This document shows positions 1 to 7,774 of a DNA stretch of 64,000 nt, in pieces; position 1 is the first letter of the stretch, and each line of letters begins with the position of its first letter. The notes below the pieces were generated by a model. It saw nothing but the letters and a program-made list of their open reading frames with translations. It did not search any database and had not been told where the DNA came from. Position numbers and translations under genes: made by a program. Origin of the DNA: Chromatiales bacterium (GTDB lineage: Bacteria; Pseudomonadota; Gammaproteobacteria; Poriferisulfidales; Oxydemutatoraceae); the NCBI GenBank assembly GCA_014323925.1, contig JACONC010000007.1, forward strand, positions 1-64,000, in the 5' to 3' direction.

Positions 1-819
1 GCCTTCCTCTCGCAGTCCTTTTTCGTGTAAATACTGTGTCATCTCCGATAGGTCACGGGATAAAGCTACTTGCTCTAACCTCTCATCTTCCGACAATCTA
101 TTCAAGTGTTCTAGTGCCATCTTAAGTTCCTCGTCTTTTGATAAATAATGGTATTCCGCTTCCGTTATTGCTTCGGAATGACTTAAAAGATAACACCATT
201 TCTCTCTTAAATCAATCAATTGCTTGTAATCGCTTGGCAGTTTATTTAACTCGGCGGTCACAATCCTTAAATTTTTATTCAATCTATCATGAGGGTACTC
301 GTCCGAGCGGATAGAAAAAGAATTAATACTACCCTTAAATTTTTTTTCCAACATCGAGTAGGTCGTGAATATCAAAGAATAGGCTGGTGCGACTTGGTCG
401 TAATCCTTCCCTCTCTTTAAGCCCTGACTATAGAGTCTAGTCCAGTAAAATAAGATCCTTTCCTGCAGGTATTTGCTGAAGACCGATTGCATCTCAACAT
501 TGATATTCTCACCACTACTGAGCCTGACTCGCAAATCCAATATGACTTGCTTTTCATCTGATTTCTCGGGTAGTATTGCGTGTGGTTCGCAGTCCAGAGC
601 ATCGGTCGGCTTGGATGCAGGTGTTTGATCATCTTTGTCTTTAGCCTCAGGGTTTAGAATGATGACATCGGAGATGTTATCAGGAATAGGCAGAAAGCTC
701 CTCAGTAATGACATCAAGACCTGCTCGTTCCTTGAGAAGAAAATCTTAAATATAATGTCTTGAGTTAGCTTTAACCCCATAGTTTTTTTGGGTGTTTTTT
801 TTGCCATTTTTTTGGACAT
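1..819 (-). CDS. Rpn family PD-(D/E)XK nuclease (transposase-like), C-terminus cut by window edge
   Basis: An open frame of 273 codons starts at an ATG at 819-817 and runs off the left edge with no stop. An AAGGAGA ribosome site lies 8 bases upstream (828-834). The N-terminal stretch reads TQDIIFKIFFS, followed by a fLPIPDN-like segment, then an ILDLRVRLSSGENINVEMQ block; this D...E-x-Q arrangement is the nuclease core of the Rpn/PDDEXK_2 family (recombination-promoting nucleases, formerly called transposases). The visible end, LHEKGLREEG, resembles the charged E/G/K-rich tail typical of the family. About 12 lysines and threonines follow the start codon. Rpn proteins are DNA endonucleases, often accessory and variable between strains. 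Missing length cannot be judged. Confidence 0.85.
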   Translation of the reverse strand, partial: MSKKMAKKTPKKTMGLKLTQDIIFKIFFSRNEQVLMSLLRSFLPIPDNISDVIILNPEAKDKDDQTPASKPTDALDCEPHAILPEKSDEKQVILDLRVRLSSGENINVEMQSVFSKYLQERILFYWTRLYSQGLKRGKDYDQVAPAYSLIFTTYSMLEKKFKGSINSFSIRSDEYPHDRLNKNLRIVTAELNKLPSDYKQLIDLREKWCYLLSHSEAITEAEYHYLSKDEELKMALEHLNRLSEDERLEQVALSRDLSEMTQYLHEKGLREEG

Positions 820-1273
820 TAGATATTTCTCCTTATATGTTGAGTGATTTTTAGCAACAATATTATTGATAGCAACATATAAGCTAATCGGTTTTTAGGT
901 CGGCGATGTAGCTTTTCCGACAGACGGTCGGAATTGGCCGACAGATGGCACTCATACTTTGTTTGTAAGCCCAGATATAGTTAGATTCGGTCTATTTGCT
1001 GTAAGCTAAACACTCGGGCATATGCAATGCTTGAAAAGCCAAAGTTTAATGCTGAGCTGTTGCAAAAGCAGGCTTTATTCTCTGAAGCTACAACGGGATG
1101 AAGTGTTGACAAGCCCTCGGACGATGCTGATACGGAACTGGATACCGACGATGAACCGACTAGCTATCAGGTACGAAAATAGATTTGATATTGAGTATCA
1201 AGATACAAAAAATAGTTGCTAGGATCTACTTAGAGGCTGTAATCTAAACTGTGCAAGTTTGAATTAAGAAAAA
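820..1273. other. Gene-poor interval with a decayed-looking reading frame
   Basis: No convincing intact gene lies here. The stretch holds the upstream region of the Rpn gene and the 3' flank of amiB. An inverted repeat CCGAC-AGACG-GTCGG is at 918-932, without a T-run. From ATG 1027 a frame gives 24 codons, one TGA (1099-1101), then 26 more codons in the same frame rich in Asp/Glu (PSDDADTELDTDDEPTS) up to TAG. This could be a gene remnant or chance. Confidence 0.4.
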
Positions 1274-2803
1274 CTATTTTGCCATTGGCACTTTTAGTAC
1301 TTGTCCTACATATATAGTGTCCGAACTAAGCCTTGAGAGCTTTTTGATACTTTCAACTTTGCTGTTGAATTTTTTGGCAATAGAGAATAAGGTGTTGCCT
1401 TTGACGACTGTGTAATCTCGCACTGTCGTATGCGCAAGGATCATATCGGCGGAGGCGTAGTCGTTGAGGTAATTTTTAATGCCCGATACGATATTCTGCG
1501 CAAGTTTTGCTTGATAATCTGGTTGTCTCAATAGTTTTTCTTCTTCTTTATGGGTGAGATAGCCGAGCTCTACTAGCACTGATGGGACATCGGGGGATTT
1601 TAGGACGAGGAACGCTGCTGATTCTATTTGCTGACTTCTAACATTGCCGCCAAAGGCAGTAAGGATGCGCTGCCCCAGTAAATTGGCGCGTTCCATCGCT
1701 GCGTTCTGCGATAAATCTAGTAGTATCGAGGCGAGGAGGTTGTCTTTATCGTCAAGGTTAACACCGCCTACCACTGCTTTGTTCTCGCGTTGTGCAAGTA
1801 TACGCGCCGCTTCGCTGGAGGCGCCTTTATCGGATAGCACATAGACTGATGCGCCGCGCACATTATCGTGATGAAAAGCATCAGCGTGCAATGAAATAAA
1901 CAGATCTGCCCGATGGATGCGTGCGGCTTGTAGTCTTTTTCTTAAATCTATGAAGCGGTCGTCGTTCCGCGTTAGTAATGCTTTGATACCGTATTCTTGG
2001 TTGAGCATGCGTTGTAGGATAATTGCGGTTGCTAGCACGATGTCTTTTTCCCTGCTGTTTGATACGCCGATGGCGCCGGGGTCTTTACCGCCGTGCCCAG
2101 GGTCGATCATAATCAGAGCATCGCGTAGCTGGGTTTTATCTATCTGTCTTGTAGTCTCAGCGGCGATTGGTTGCGGTTTGCTGACCGGTTGCGGTGTGCT
2201 GACCGGTTGTGGTGCGCTGACCGGTTGTGGTGCGCTGACCGGTTGCGGTGTGCTCACTGGTTGTGGTGTGCTGGCTGGTTGCGGTGTGCTGACCGGTTGC
2301 GGTGTTCTCACTGGTTGCGGTGTGCTGACCGGTTGCGGTGTGCTGACTGGTTGCAGTTGGTTAATCTGCCCGGGGGTGCGAGGTTGGCTACTGAACCAGT
2401 TCGGATAGTTTAGCTTGAACATCAAGTGCGAGGCATCGGCTGGTAGCGTCTGCAACGATGTACTTTGTATACCGGCAACAAGGTCGAAGACTATTCTATA
2501 GTTTCCACCTTCTTTGGCTGCTAAGCGTACATTTTTGATAAATGTGTTTTGCATATTGGCGTCTGCTAACCTTGCGCCGCGCACCGTATCAAATAGATCG
2601 ATGACCAAGCGAGGTGGGTTGCCGAGAATTAAGGTTTTATATCGCGGACGGCTATCAAAGCCGAGCGAGATAAGGGTGCTCTGATTAGCTTCGCTGATTT
2701 GTATGTCGCGTAATTCTGCTGAGTATGAAGTGAGTGGATATAGGCAGAGCCATGCGCATAAATATAAAAAACAAATGCTTTTATTTCTGAAGTATTTTTT
2801 CAA
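1274..2803 (-). CDS. amiB: N-acetylmuramoyl-L-alanine amidase (AMIN + Amidase_3 + LysM)
   Basis: Periplasmic zinc amidase that cleaves septal peptidoglycan between MurNAc and L-Ala so that daughter cells separate. The 509-residue product has a signal peptide (about 1-28, cleavage near SYSA), an AMIN septum-targeting domain (about 30-135), a Pro/Gln/Ser/Thr linker of ten hexads (about 153-212), the Amidase_3 domain with DPGHGGKDPGA, an SLHAD histidine and the VELGYL glutamate, and a C-terminal LysM (about 464-507). The start is TTG at 2803, giving a complete signal peptide; GAGG lies just upstream. It follows tsaE by 16 bases, and the order nnr-tsaE-amiB matches the Escherichia coli cluster, which is why I use amiB; mutL, the usual next gene, is absent. 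The repeated linker is the odd part. Confidence 0.93.
   Translation of the reverse strand: MKKYFRNKSICFLYLCAWLCLYPLTSYSAELRDIQISEANQSTLISLGFDSRPRYKTLILGNPPRLVIDLFDTVRGARLADANMQNTFIKNVRLAAKEGGNYRIVFDLVAGIQSTSLQTLPADASHLMFKLNYPNWFSSQPRTPGQINQLQPVSTPQPVSTPQPVRTPQPVSTPQPASTPQPVSTPQPVSAPQPVSAPQPVSTPQPVSKPQPIAAETTRQIDKTQLRDALIMIDPGHGGKDPGAIGVSNSREKDIVLATAIILQRMLNQEYGIKALLTRNDDRFIDLRKRLQAARIHRADLFISLHADAFHHDNVRGASVYVLSDKGASSEAARILAQRENKAVVGGVNLDDKDNLLASILLDLSQNAAMERANLLGQRILTAFGGNVRSQQIESAAFLVLKSPDVPSVLVELGYLTHKEEEKLLRQPDYQAKLAQNIVSGIKNYLNDYASADMILAHTTVRDYTVVKGNTLFSIAKKFNSKVESIKKLSRLSSDTIYVGQVLKVPMAK
2169..2348 (-). repeat. Ten 18-bp tandem repeats inside amiB
   Basis: On the plus strand the unit is GGTTGCGGTGTGCTGACC, repeated ten times with a few substitutions. 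On the coding strand each unit encodes a PVSTPQ-like hexad forming the linker between the AMIN and catalytic domains. Because the unit is a multiple of three, gain or loss of copies changes linker length without breaking the frame. Confidence 0.95.
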
Positions 2804-2819
2804 GACTTAAAATCCTCAA

Positions 2820-3278
2820 TCATTTTTTAAAATCTTCAATTATTTTCTTTAGGGGATATTGCGTATTATTATCTATTAGGGCATTACGCGATAAATCGTC
2901 AATCTCCAAATTGATACATAGCGTCGGTTGCGGTAGCAGTGTTGCGGCATGTTCTGGCCATTCAATAATGCAAAAAGCATCGTCGCTAAAATAATCACGA
3001 CCGCCGATCAGATCGAATTCATAAGCATCGGATATGCGATAAAAATCAAAGTGATGAACGATCAATCGTCCTATAGTATAACTATTAACCAGCGTAAAGG
3101 TAGGGCTTTTTACCGCTTGCGTGTAGCCTAGACCATAGAGGATCCCTTGACATAAGGTTGTTTTGCCAGCACCCAACGGTCCCTGCAGCCATAACGAGGT
3201 TGCCGGGCGCACATAATTTGCCAAGCATATACCCAATTGCTGCATAGCGGCGGCATCTTTAATGTGCAAATTAGGCAT
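2820..3278 (-). CDS. tsaE: tRNA threonylcarbamoyladenosine biosynthesis ATPase TsaE
   Basis: Partner ATPase of TsaB/TsaD in making the t6A37 modification of ANN-decoding tRNAs. The Walker A motif is GPLGAGKTT, followed by KSPTF, HFDFYR and IEWPE, all typical of the family. I chose the ATG at 3278 (152 residues), because the residues before it in the longer frame (ATG at 3305) have no counterpart in the usual N-terminus; neither start has a clear ribosome site. With the chosen start the gene overlaps the end of nnr by 8 bases, so translation is probably coupled. It sits between nnr and amiB as in enterobacteria. Confidence 0.92.
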   Translation of the reverse strand: MPNLHIKDAAAMQQLGICLANYVRPATSLWLQGPLGAGKTTLCQGILYGLGYTQAVKSPTFTLVNSYTIGRLIVHHFDFYRISDAYEFDLIGGRDYFSDDAFCIIEWPEHAATLLPQPTLCINLEIDDLSRNALIDNNTQYPLKKIIEDFKK

Positions 3279-4758
3279 GGTAGCTAGTTTTGGCAGAACT
3301 TCCATTCACTACGCTGGGCAAATAATTGATGACGACATCGGCACTCAAACCGCGTGGCAAGTCGGCAGCAGCAAGATCGCCAGCGCGGGCGTGCGCACAG
3401 GTTCCGAGCAGGGCAGCTTTTTCTTGCGTCATACCTTGCCCTTGTAGTGATGCAATAATGCCGCTGAGCACATCGCCCATGCCAGCACTGGACATGCCCG
3501 GGTTACCGCCTTCGCACACTGTCGTTTGGGTGTTACTGCTAACGATCGTACCAGCGCCTTTTAGCACGCAGACACCGTGGTAGCGATTTTGTATCTCTTG
3601 CGCCGCGGCAAAGCGATTGCTTTGTATTTCACTGGTTGTCTTGTTCAATAGATGCGCCGCTTCGCCGGGATGCGGGGTGAGTATCCAGCGCTCTGCTGCC
3701 AGCGGCTCTTCGGCTAATAGATGCAAGGCATCGGCATCCACGACCAGCGGTTTATTGCTGTCTAAGGCTTCGGACAGCAGCGCAAGTGCCCAATCGTCGT
3801 TACCTAATCCCGGTCCTACGACGATCATGTTACAGTCTCGTATCAGTTTTTTCATTGCTTTCGAATTTTCCGCATCGTGTACCATCAGCGGTGGGCATAG
3901 CGCAGTCGCAATCGCAGTATGCTGCCCTCTCGTGAGCACACTGACCAAGCCAGCACCGCTATACAAAGCGGCTTTAGCAGCCAAGCCGATTGCTCCAGCC
4001 ATACCATAATTGCCACCTATGAGCAGAACATGTCCGAAGTCCTTTTTATGCGTGTCGGACGATCTGGGTGGCAGCCATTTTAGTGCCTCTGCATGGTTGA
4101 GTAGTTGACAGTCGGGTTGTATCTGGCTAATGATGTCCGCTAAACATTGTAAGTTGGAAAAAAAAATCTGTCCGCAATAATCTTTGCCGGCAGCAGTATA
4201 CATGCCGCGTTTGCGGGTGATAAAGCTGACCGTGATATCGGCATTGACTGCGACTGGTCGCACACACCCGCGGTCGGCATCTAAACCCGAAGGAATATCC
4301 ACTGCCAGCACCGGTGCGCTATGGCTATTGATGCGATTAATCCAGTTGACCGCTTGCTCCGATAAGTCTCTATTGAGACCGCTACCGAAGATCGCATCAA
4401 CGATCACATCGGCTTTGTCTACTTCGGTTGCTGTGATTGTTTTGCCACCCGCTGCTAGATACACGCGACGCGCTTTTAATGCATCGCCTTTGATGTGATC
4501 TGTATCGCCGAATTGACAAATCTTTACATTCCTTCCGATGCGGTGGAATAACTCGGCGATGACATAACCGTCGCCACCGTTATTACCGACACCCGTATAG
4601 ATGATGATATTACGCGCGTCCGGCCATCTCGCAATCAGTTGACCAAAGCAAGCTCGCCCAGCCCGTTGCATCAACTCGTAGCCGTCCACGGGTGTTTGCT
4701 CAATGAGCATTTGATCTATTTTTCTACTCTGCTCAGCAGTGTATAGGGCACGCATCAT
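3271..4758 (-). CDS. nnr: Bifunctional NAD(P)H-hydrate epimerase / ADP-dependent NAD(P)H-hydrate dehydratase
   Basis: Repairs hydrated NAD(P)H: the N-terminal YjeF_N domain (about 1-210, with GNNGGDGYVIA) interconverts R and S hydrates, and the C-terminal ribokinase-like domain (about 230-480, with GGNYGMAGA, GPGLGND and SAGMGDVLSGIIA) dehydrates the S form using ADP. The 495-residue length is normal for the fused form. The ATG (4756-4758) overlaps the asnB stop in an ATGA, so the two genes are translationally coupled. It continues into tsaE and amiB. Confidence 0.94.
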   Translation of the reverse strand: MMRALYTAEQSRKIDQMLIEQTPVDGYELMQRAGRACFGQLIARWPDARNIIIYTGVGNNGGDGYVIAELFHRIGRNVKICQFGDTDHIKGDALKARRVYLAAGGKTITATEVDKADVIVDAIFGSGLNRDLSEQAVNWINRINSHSAPVLAVDIPSGLDADRGCVRPVAVNADITVSFITRKRGMYTAAGKDYCGQIFFSNLQCLADIISQIQPDCQLLNHAEALKWLPPRSSDTHKKDFGHVLLIGGNYGMAGAIGLAAKAALYSGAGLVSVLTRGQHTAIATALCPPLMVHDAENSKAMKKLIRDCNMIVVGPGLGNDDWALALLSEALDSNKPLVVDADALHLLAEEPLAAERWILTPHPGEAAHLLNKTTSEIQSNRFAAAQEIQNRYHGVCVLKGAGTIVSSNTQTTVCEGGNPGMSSAGMGDVLSGIIASLQGQGMTQEKAALLGTCAHARAGDLAAADLPRGLSADVVINYLPSVVNGSSAKTSYHA

Positions 4759-6557
4759 TCTGCCTGGTTTGCTGGTAGGCTATGTTTATCAACATGCGTT
4801 TGCAGCCACATTTCAAGTAGCGCACAATGCCAGAGTTTGTTGCCTTGTATCGGGGTCAATTGATCTTCTGCAGAGTTTAGCAAGTGGTTTATGTAACTAT
4901 GTTCAAATAAGTCTCGCTCTCGGCAAGCTCTAGAGTTTAAGGTGTCGCACATCATTTCAAAAAATATTCCCTGTATATATTTTAAGGCAGGAACTGGGAA
5001 ATAGCCTTTTTTACGCTCTATAATTTCAACGGGTAGATAGCGGCGGGCAATTTTTTTCAAGCAGTATTTGCCGCCGTCTCTGAGTTTGAGTGTCGCCGGC
5101 ATCGCGCAAGCACGCTCAACTAGATGTTGGTCCAAAAACGGCACTCTCGCTTCTATCCCCCAAGCCATCATCATATTGTCTACCCGCTTGACTGGGTCGT
5201 CAACGATTAATGTGCCGATATCAAAACACAAAACAGTATTCAGAAATTCGGGTTGATTAATTTGTCTAAGGCGGCTTTCGACCAATGCCGAGGTGTTGTC
5301 GTGTATATGCCATCGCCGCGTTACGGTGTCTAGATATTCTTTGTGGCTGCGATCGAAGTAGTACGGCTTGAATCGTTCTATAGCCGATCCGTTTGCCTGG
5401 TGCATTTTAGGATACCAGAAATAGCCGCCGAATACTTCGTCAGCACCTTGTCCGCTTTGCACAACTTTAATGTCTGCAGCGACTTGCTCGGCGAGTAAGT
5501 AGAAGGCGATGCAATCTTGGGCAGGCATCGGTTCAGCCATCTTTGCAATTGCTTCGCCGAGGCGACTGTATAATTGAGTATCGGATACGCTAAAGCGATG
5601 GTGTTGGGTGTCGAAATATTTGACAACCATATCGGAATATACGAACTCGTCGCCAAATTCTTTGCCTTTGCTATCAAAGCCTATCGTATAGGTGTTGATA
5701 TCGGAGATGTTCAATTTAGCGAGCAGTGCGACCAAAAGACTCGAGTCCAGACCACCCGATAGTAGCACACCAACATCTACATCAGCTATCTCAAAGCGTT
5801 TCTTAACCGCGTTCAATAGCTCGCTTTCAATCAATTCCAGCCACTCGTTTTCTGACATCACCATCGGCTGTATCTGTTCGGGCAAAGACCAATAGCAGCG
5901 CTTAGTCGAATTGCCCGAGTCATCGATTGACATAGTATGTGCCGGTTCCAGTTTGCGTATGCCGCGCAGCAATGTGCGCGGTGCTGGCACTACCGCGTGC
6001 AAACTGAGATGGTGATGCAACGACAGCGCGTCAATCTGTGTGTCTATTCCATCGGTTGACAATAGCGCCTGCGGATTGGATGCAAAGCGCAAACAATCGG
6101 CGGTGCGTGCATAATAAAGCGGCTTGATGCCTAAGCGGTCGCGTGCCAGCAAAAGTGTGTTCCGATACTTATCCCAGACTGCAAAAGCAAAGATACCATC
6201 TAACCGCTCAACGCACGCTGCTTGCCAACGGTGATAGGCTTTTAATATGACCTCACTGTCGCTGGTGCTGAAAAAGCGATAGCCATAAGCCTTCAGTTGT
6301 GCTCGCAGCGTTTTATAATTATAAATGACACCGTTGAATACCAGTTGCAAGCCGAGCGCGTCATCGCTCATCGGTTGATTGCCGCTCTCTGATAGGTCAA
6401 TAATTGCCAGTCGCGCATGCGCAAGACCTACATTTTCGTGGCACCAAATCCGCTGACTGTCGGGACCGCGAAAACTAATATGCGCGAGCATCTTCCGCAA
6501 GTTATCGGCATCTGCCTTCCGCCCCCCAAAATAAAACTCACCGGCAATACCACACAT
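4755..6557 (-). CDS. asnB: Asparagine synthase (glutamine-hydrolysing)
   Basis: Converts aspartate, glutamine and ATP to asparagine. The start is set at the ATG at 6557 because class II glutamine amidotransferases need the catalytic cysteine as residue 2: the product begins MCGIAGEF. An N-terminal Gln amidotransferase domain (about 1-200, with RGPDSQ) is followed by the synthetase domain with the SGGLDSSLL pyrophosphate loop (near residue 260). The length of 600 fits AsnB. It is the first gene of a minus-strand run with nnr-tsaE-amiB, not its usual neighbourhood, and may supply the promoter for the whole run. Some AsnB-like proteins amidate other substrates, so the exact acceptor is an inference. 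Confidence 0.9.
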   Translation of the reverse strand: MCGIAGEFYFGGRKADADNLRKMLAHISFRGPDSQRIWCHENVGLAHARLAIIDLSESGNQPMSDDALGLQLVFNGVIYNYKTLRAQLKAYGYRFFSTSDSEVILKAYHRWQAACVERLDGIFAFAVWDKYRNTLLLARDRLGIKPLYYARTADCLRFASNPQALLSTDGIDTQIDALSLHHHLSLHAVVPAPRTLLRGIRKLEPAHTMSIDDSGNSTKRCYWSLPEQIQPMVMSENEWLELIESELLNAVKKRFEIADVDVGVLLSGGLDSSLLVALLAKLNISDINTYTIGFDSKGKEFGDEFVYSDMVVKYFDTQHHRFSVSDTQLYSRLGEAIAKMAEPMPAQDCIAFYLLAEQVAADIKVVQSGQGADEVFGGYFWYPKMHQANGSAIERFKPYYFDRSHKEYLDTVTRRWHIHDNTSALVESRLRQINQPEFLNTVLCFDIGTLIVDDPVKRVDNMMMAWGIEARVPFLDQHLVERACAMPATLKLRDGGKYCLKKIARRYLPVEIIERKKGYFPVPALKYIQGIFFEMMCDTLNSRACRERDLFEHSYINHLLNSAEDQLTPIQGNKLWHCALLEMWLQTHVDKHSLPANQAE

Positions 6558-6691
6558 TGTGGCTAAATTATACAGGATATCGCTAAACCCACCCACTGAT
6601 CTGATCGCGCAACCTCCGGTGATACGCGCTGTATAGTAATTAAATTATATACATCATATAATAAATAAAGTAGCATCAAACCTAAGGAATT

Positions 6692-6934
6692 ATGGAGGCT
6701 GAATTGAAGGAGCGACAATTTAGCAGCAATGCAGATAGCATAAGTTTTATTGATACACTGGTAATATTAATACTGGGAGGTATTAGTATAGGAATTGTAG
6801 TATTGGGGAACTACCTTGATAGTCACCTTGTTTCCATATTAGGGCTATTGTTTATTATAGTAATAGCCGGAGTTTCTGTACTCAGATTTATAAGTTCTAT
6901 TCTAGATCTTACAGATCGTCTAAAGCAAAGATAG
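6692..6934 (+). CDS. Small membrane protein of unknown function
   Basis: 80 codons. The N-terminus is polar (about 20 residues), followed by two strongly hydrophobic segments (about 22-40 and 47-66) and a basic C-terminus ending DRLKQR, so a two-pass inner-membrane protein is likely. AAGGA lies just before the ATG but with short spacing (about 4 bases), and a TATAAT sits at 6657-6662. I recognise no family. It stands alone between asnB (divergent) and the rimP leader. Confidence 0.5.
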   Translation: MEAELKERQFSSNADSISFIDTLVILILGGISIGIVVLGNYLDSHLVSILGLLFIIVIAGVSVLRFISSILDLTDRLKQR

Positions 6935-7165
6935 ATCCTTTATCTAAATTAATTAATAACGCTCGGTGGCTAATTGCAGTGTTCACTTTGGGTGCTATGC
7001 TACCCTTTCATGTGAGGTTTTCGTTAAGAGGTAGGGGCGAGACCAAGTGTCACCCAGTGACGATCCTATTCTCTGCGTTTGTTCTCCAATCGCTTAAATC
7101 AGCAAGTGTAGATATTTCGGATGATTGGTCAATACGCAGGCTTTGTAATGCAAAGGTTGTTTGCT
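6935..7165. other. Interval upstream of the rimP promoter, no gene recognised
   Basis: No convincing protein or tRNA gene. Two small inverted repeats are visible: GGGT...ACCC around 6990-7006 and GTCAC-CCA-GTGAC around 7048-7061. I could not match the stretch to 6S, SRP or tmRNA by eye. Confidence 0.4.
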
Positions 7166-7194
7166 TTGCGTTTTAAGCCGATTTTTCATATAAT
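7166..7194 (+). promoter_or_regulatory. Likely sigma-70 promoter of the rimP-nusA-infB operon
   Basis: TTGCGT (7166-7171), a 17-base spacer and a consensus TATAAT (7189-7194). Transcription would begin near 7201, about 95 bases before rimP. Confidence 0.55.
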
Positions 7195-7228
7195 ATGAAC
7201 TGTTATTTGAACATAGGTTGACTTTTAT

Positions 7229-7252
7229 AAGCTCCTCACTGGGAGCTTTTTT
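7229..7252 (+). terminator. Intrinsic terminator or attenuator hairpin in the rimP leader
   Basis: The stem AAGCTCC/GGAGCTT (7229-7235 and 7242-7248) has a 6-base loop and a run of six T (7247-7252). It lies between the promoter at 7166-7194 and the rimP start at 7297, so it could attenuate the operon about 50 bases after initiation, or end an upstream transcript. Confidence 0.65.
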
Positions 7253-7296
7253 ATTATATGCGTATCAGTCGGGCGTAGATTGTCTGAAGGAGCGAT

Positions 7297-7749
7297 ATGG
7301 ATAGTGCTACGGATTTATCGGAGATCCTAAAACCGGTAGTTGAAAAAATGGGTTATATTTACTGGGGTCTGCGGGTGCAACAGCACCGTGCGCATTCGCT
7401 GTTGCAGGTGTATATAGACCATCCCACTGGTGTGACGCTTGATGATTGTTCTGCGGTTAGCAATCAGTTGAGTGGTATATTGGATGTTGAAGATTTAATT
7501 GAGCGATCGTACACCTTAGAGGTTTCGTCGCCCGGCATAGATAGACTGTTGCTCAATAACGAGCATTATGAACTATATATAGGAGCTAAAATAAAAGTGA
7601 AAAGCTATATGGCTGTAAATAATAGAAAGAATTTTACCGGTCTTTTAGAGGCTGCGAATAGTAGATTCATCACCCTAAAAACTGAACAAGGGTCGATTGA
7701 TATTCCGCACAATGCTATTAAGCAAGGACAATTACTTTGCGAAGATTAA
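7297..7749 (+). CDS. rimP: Ribosome maturation factor RimP
   Basis: Needed for late assembly of the 30S subunit. The 150-residue product shows the family hallmarks LLQVYID, LDDCSAVSNQLS, YTLEVSSPGIDRLL and a C-terminal SH3-like beta domain ending in a hydrophobic IDIPHNAIKQ segment. GAAGGAG stands 6-7 bases before the ATG. First gene of the rimP-nusA-infB-rbfA-truB cluster; 25 bases separate it from nusA. Confidence 0.95.
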   Translation: MDSATDLSEILKPVVEKMGYIYWGLRVQQHRAHSLLQVYIDHPTGVTLDDCSAVSNQLSGILDVEDLIERSYTLEVSSPGIDRLLLNNEHYELYIGAKIKVKSYMAVNNRKNFTGLLEAANSRFITLKTEQGSIDIPHNAIKQGQLLCED

Positions 7750-7774
7750 CATAACTCTGAACGAGGACATAGCT

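Noticed and set aside
2169-2348. CRISPR array
   Set aside because: The units are contiguous 18-bp coding repeats without spacers.
1917-2413. Long plus-strand frames over the amiB linker
   Set aside because: They are antisense shadows of the 18-bp tandem repeat; the minus-strand frame has full domain support.
6979-7176. 66-codon plus-strand frame before rimP
   Set aside because: No ribosome site, no protein-like composition, and it overlaps the likely promoter.
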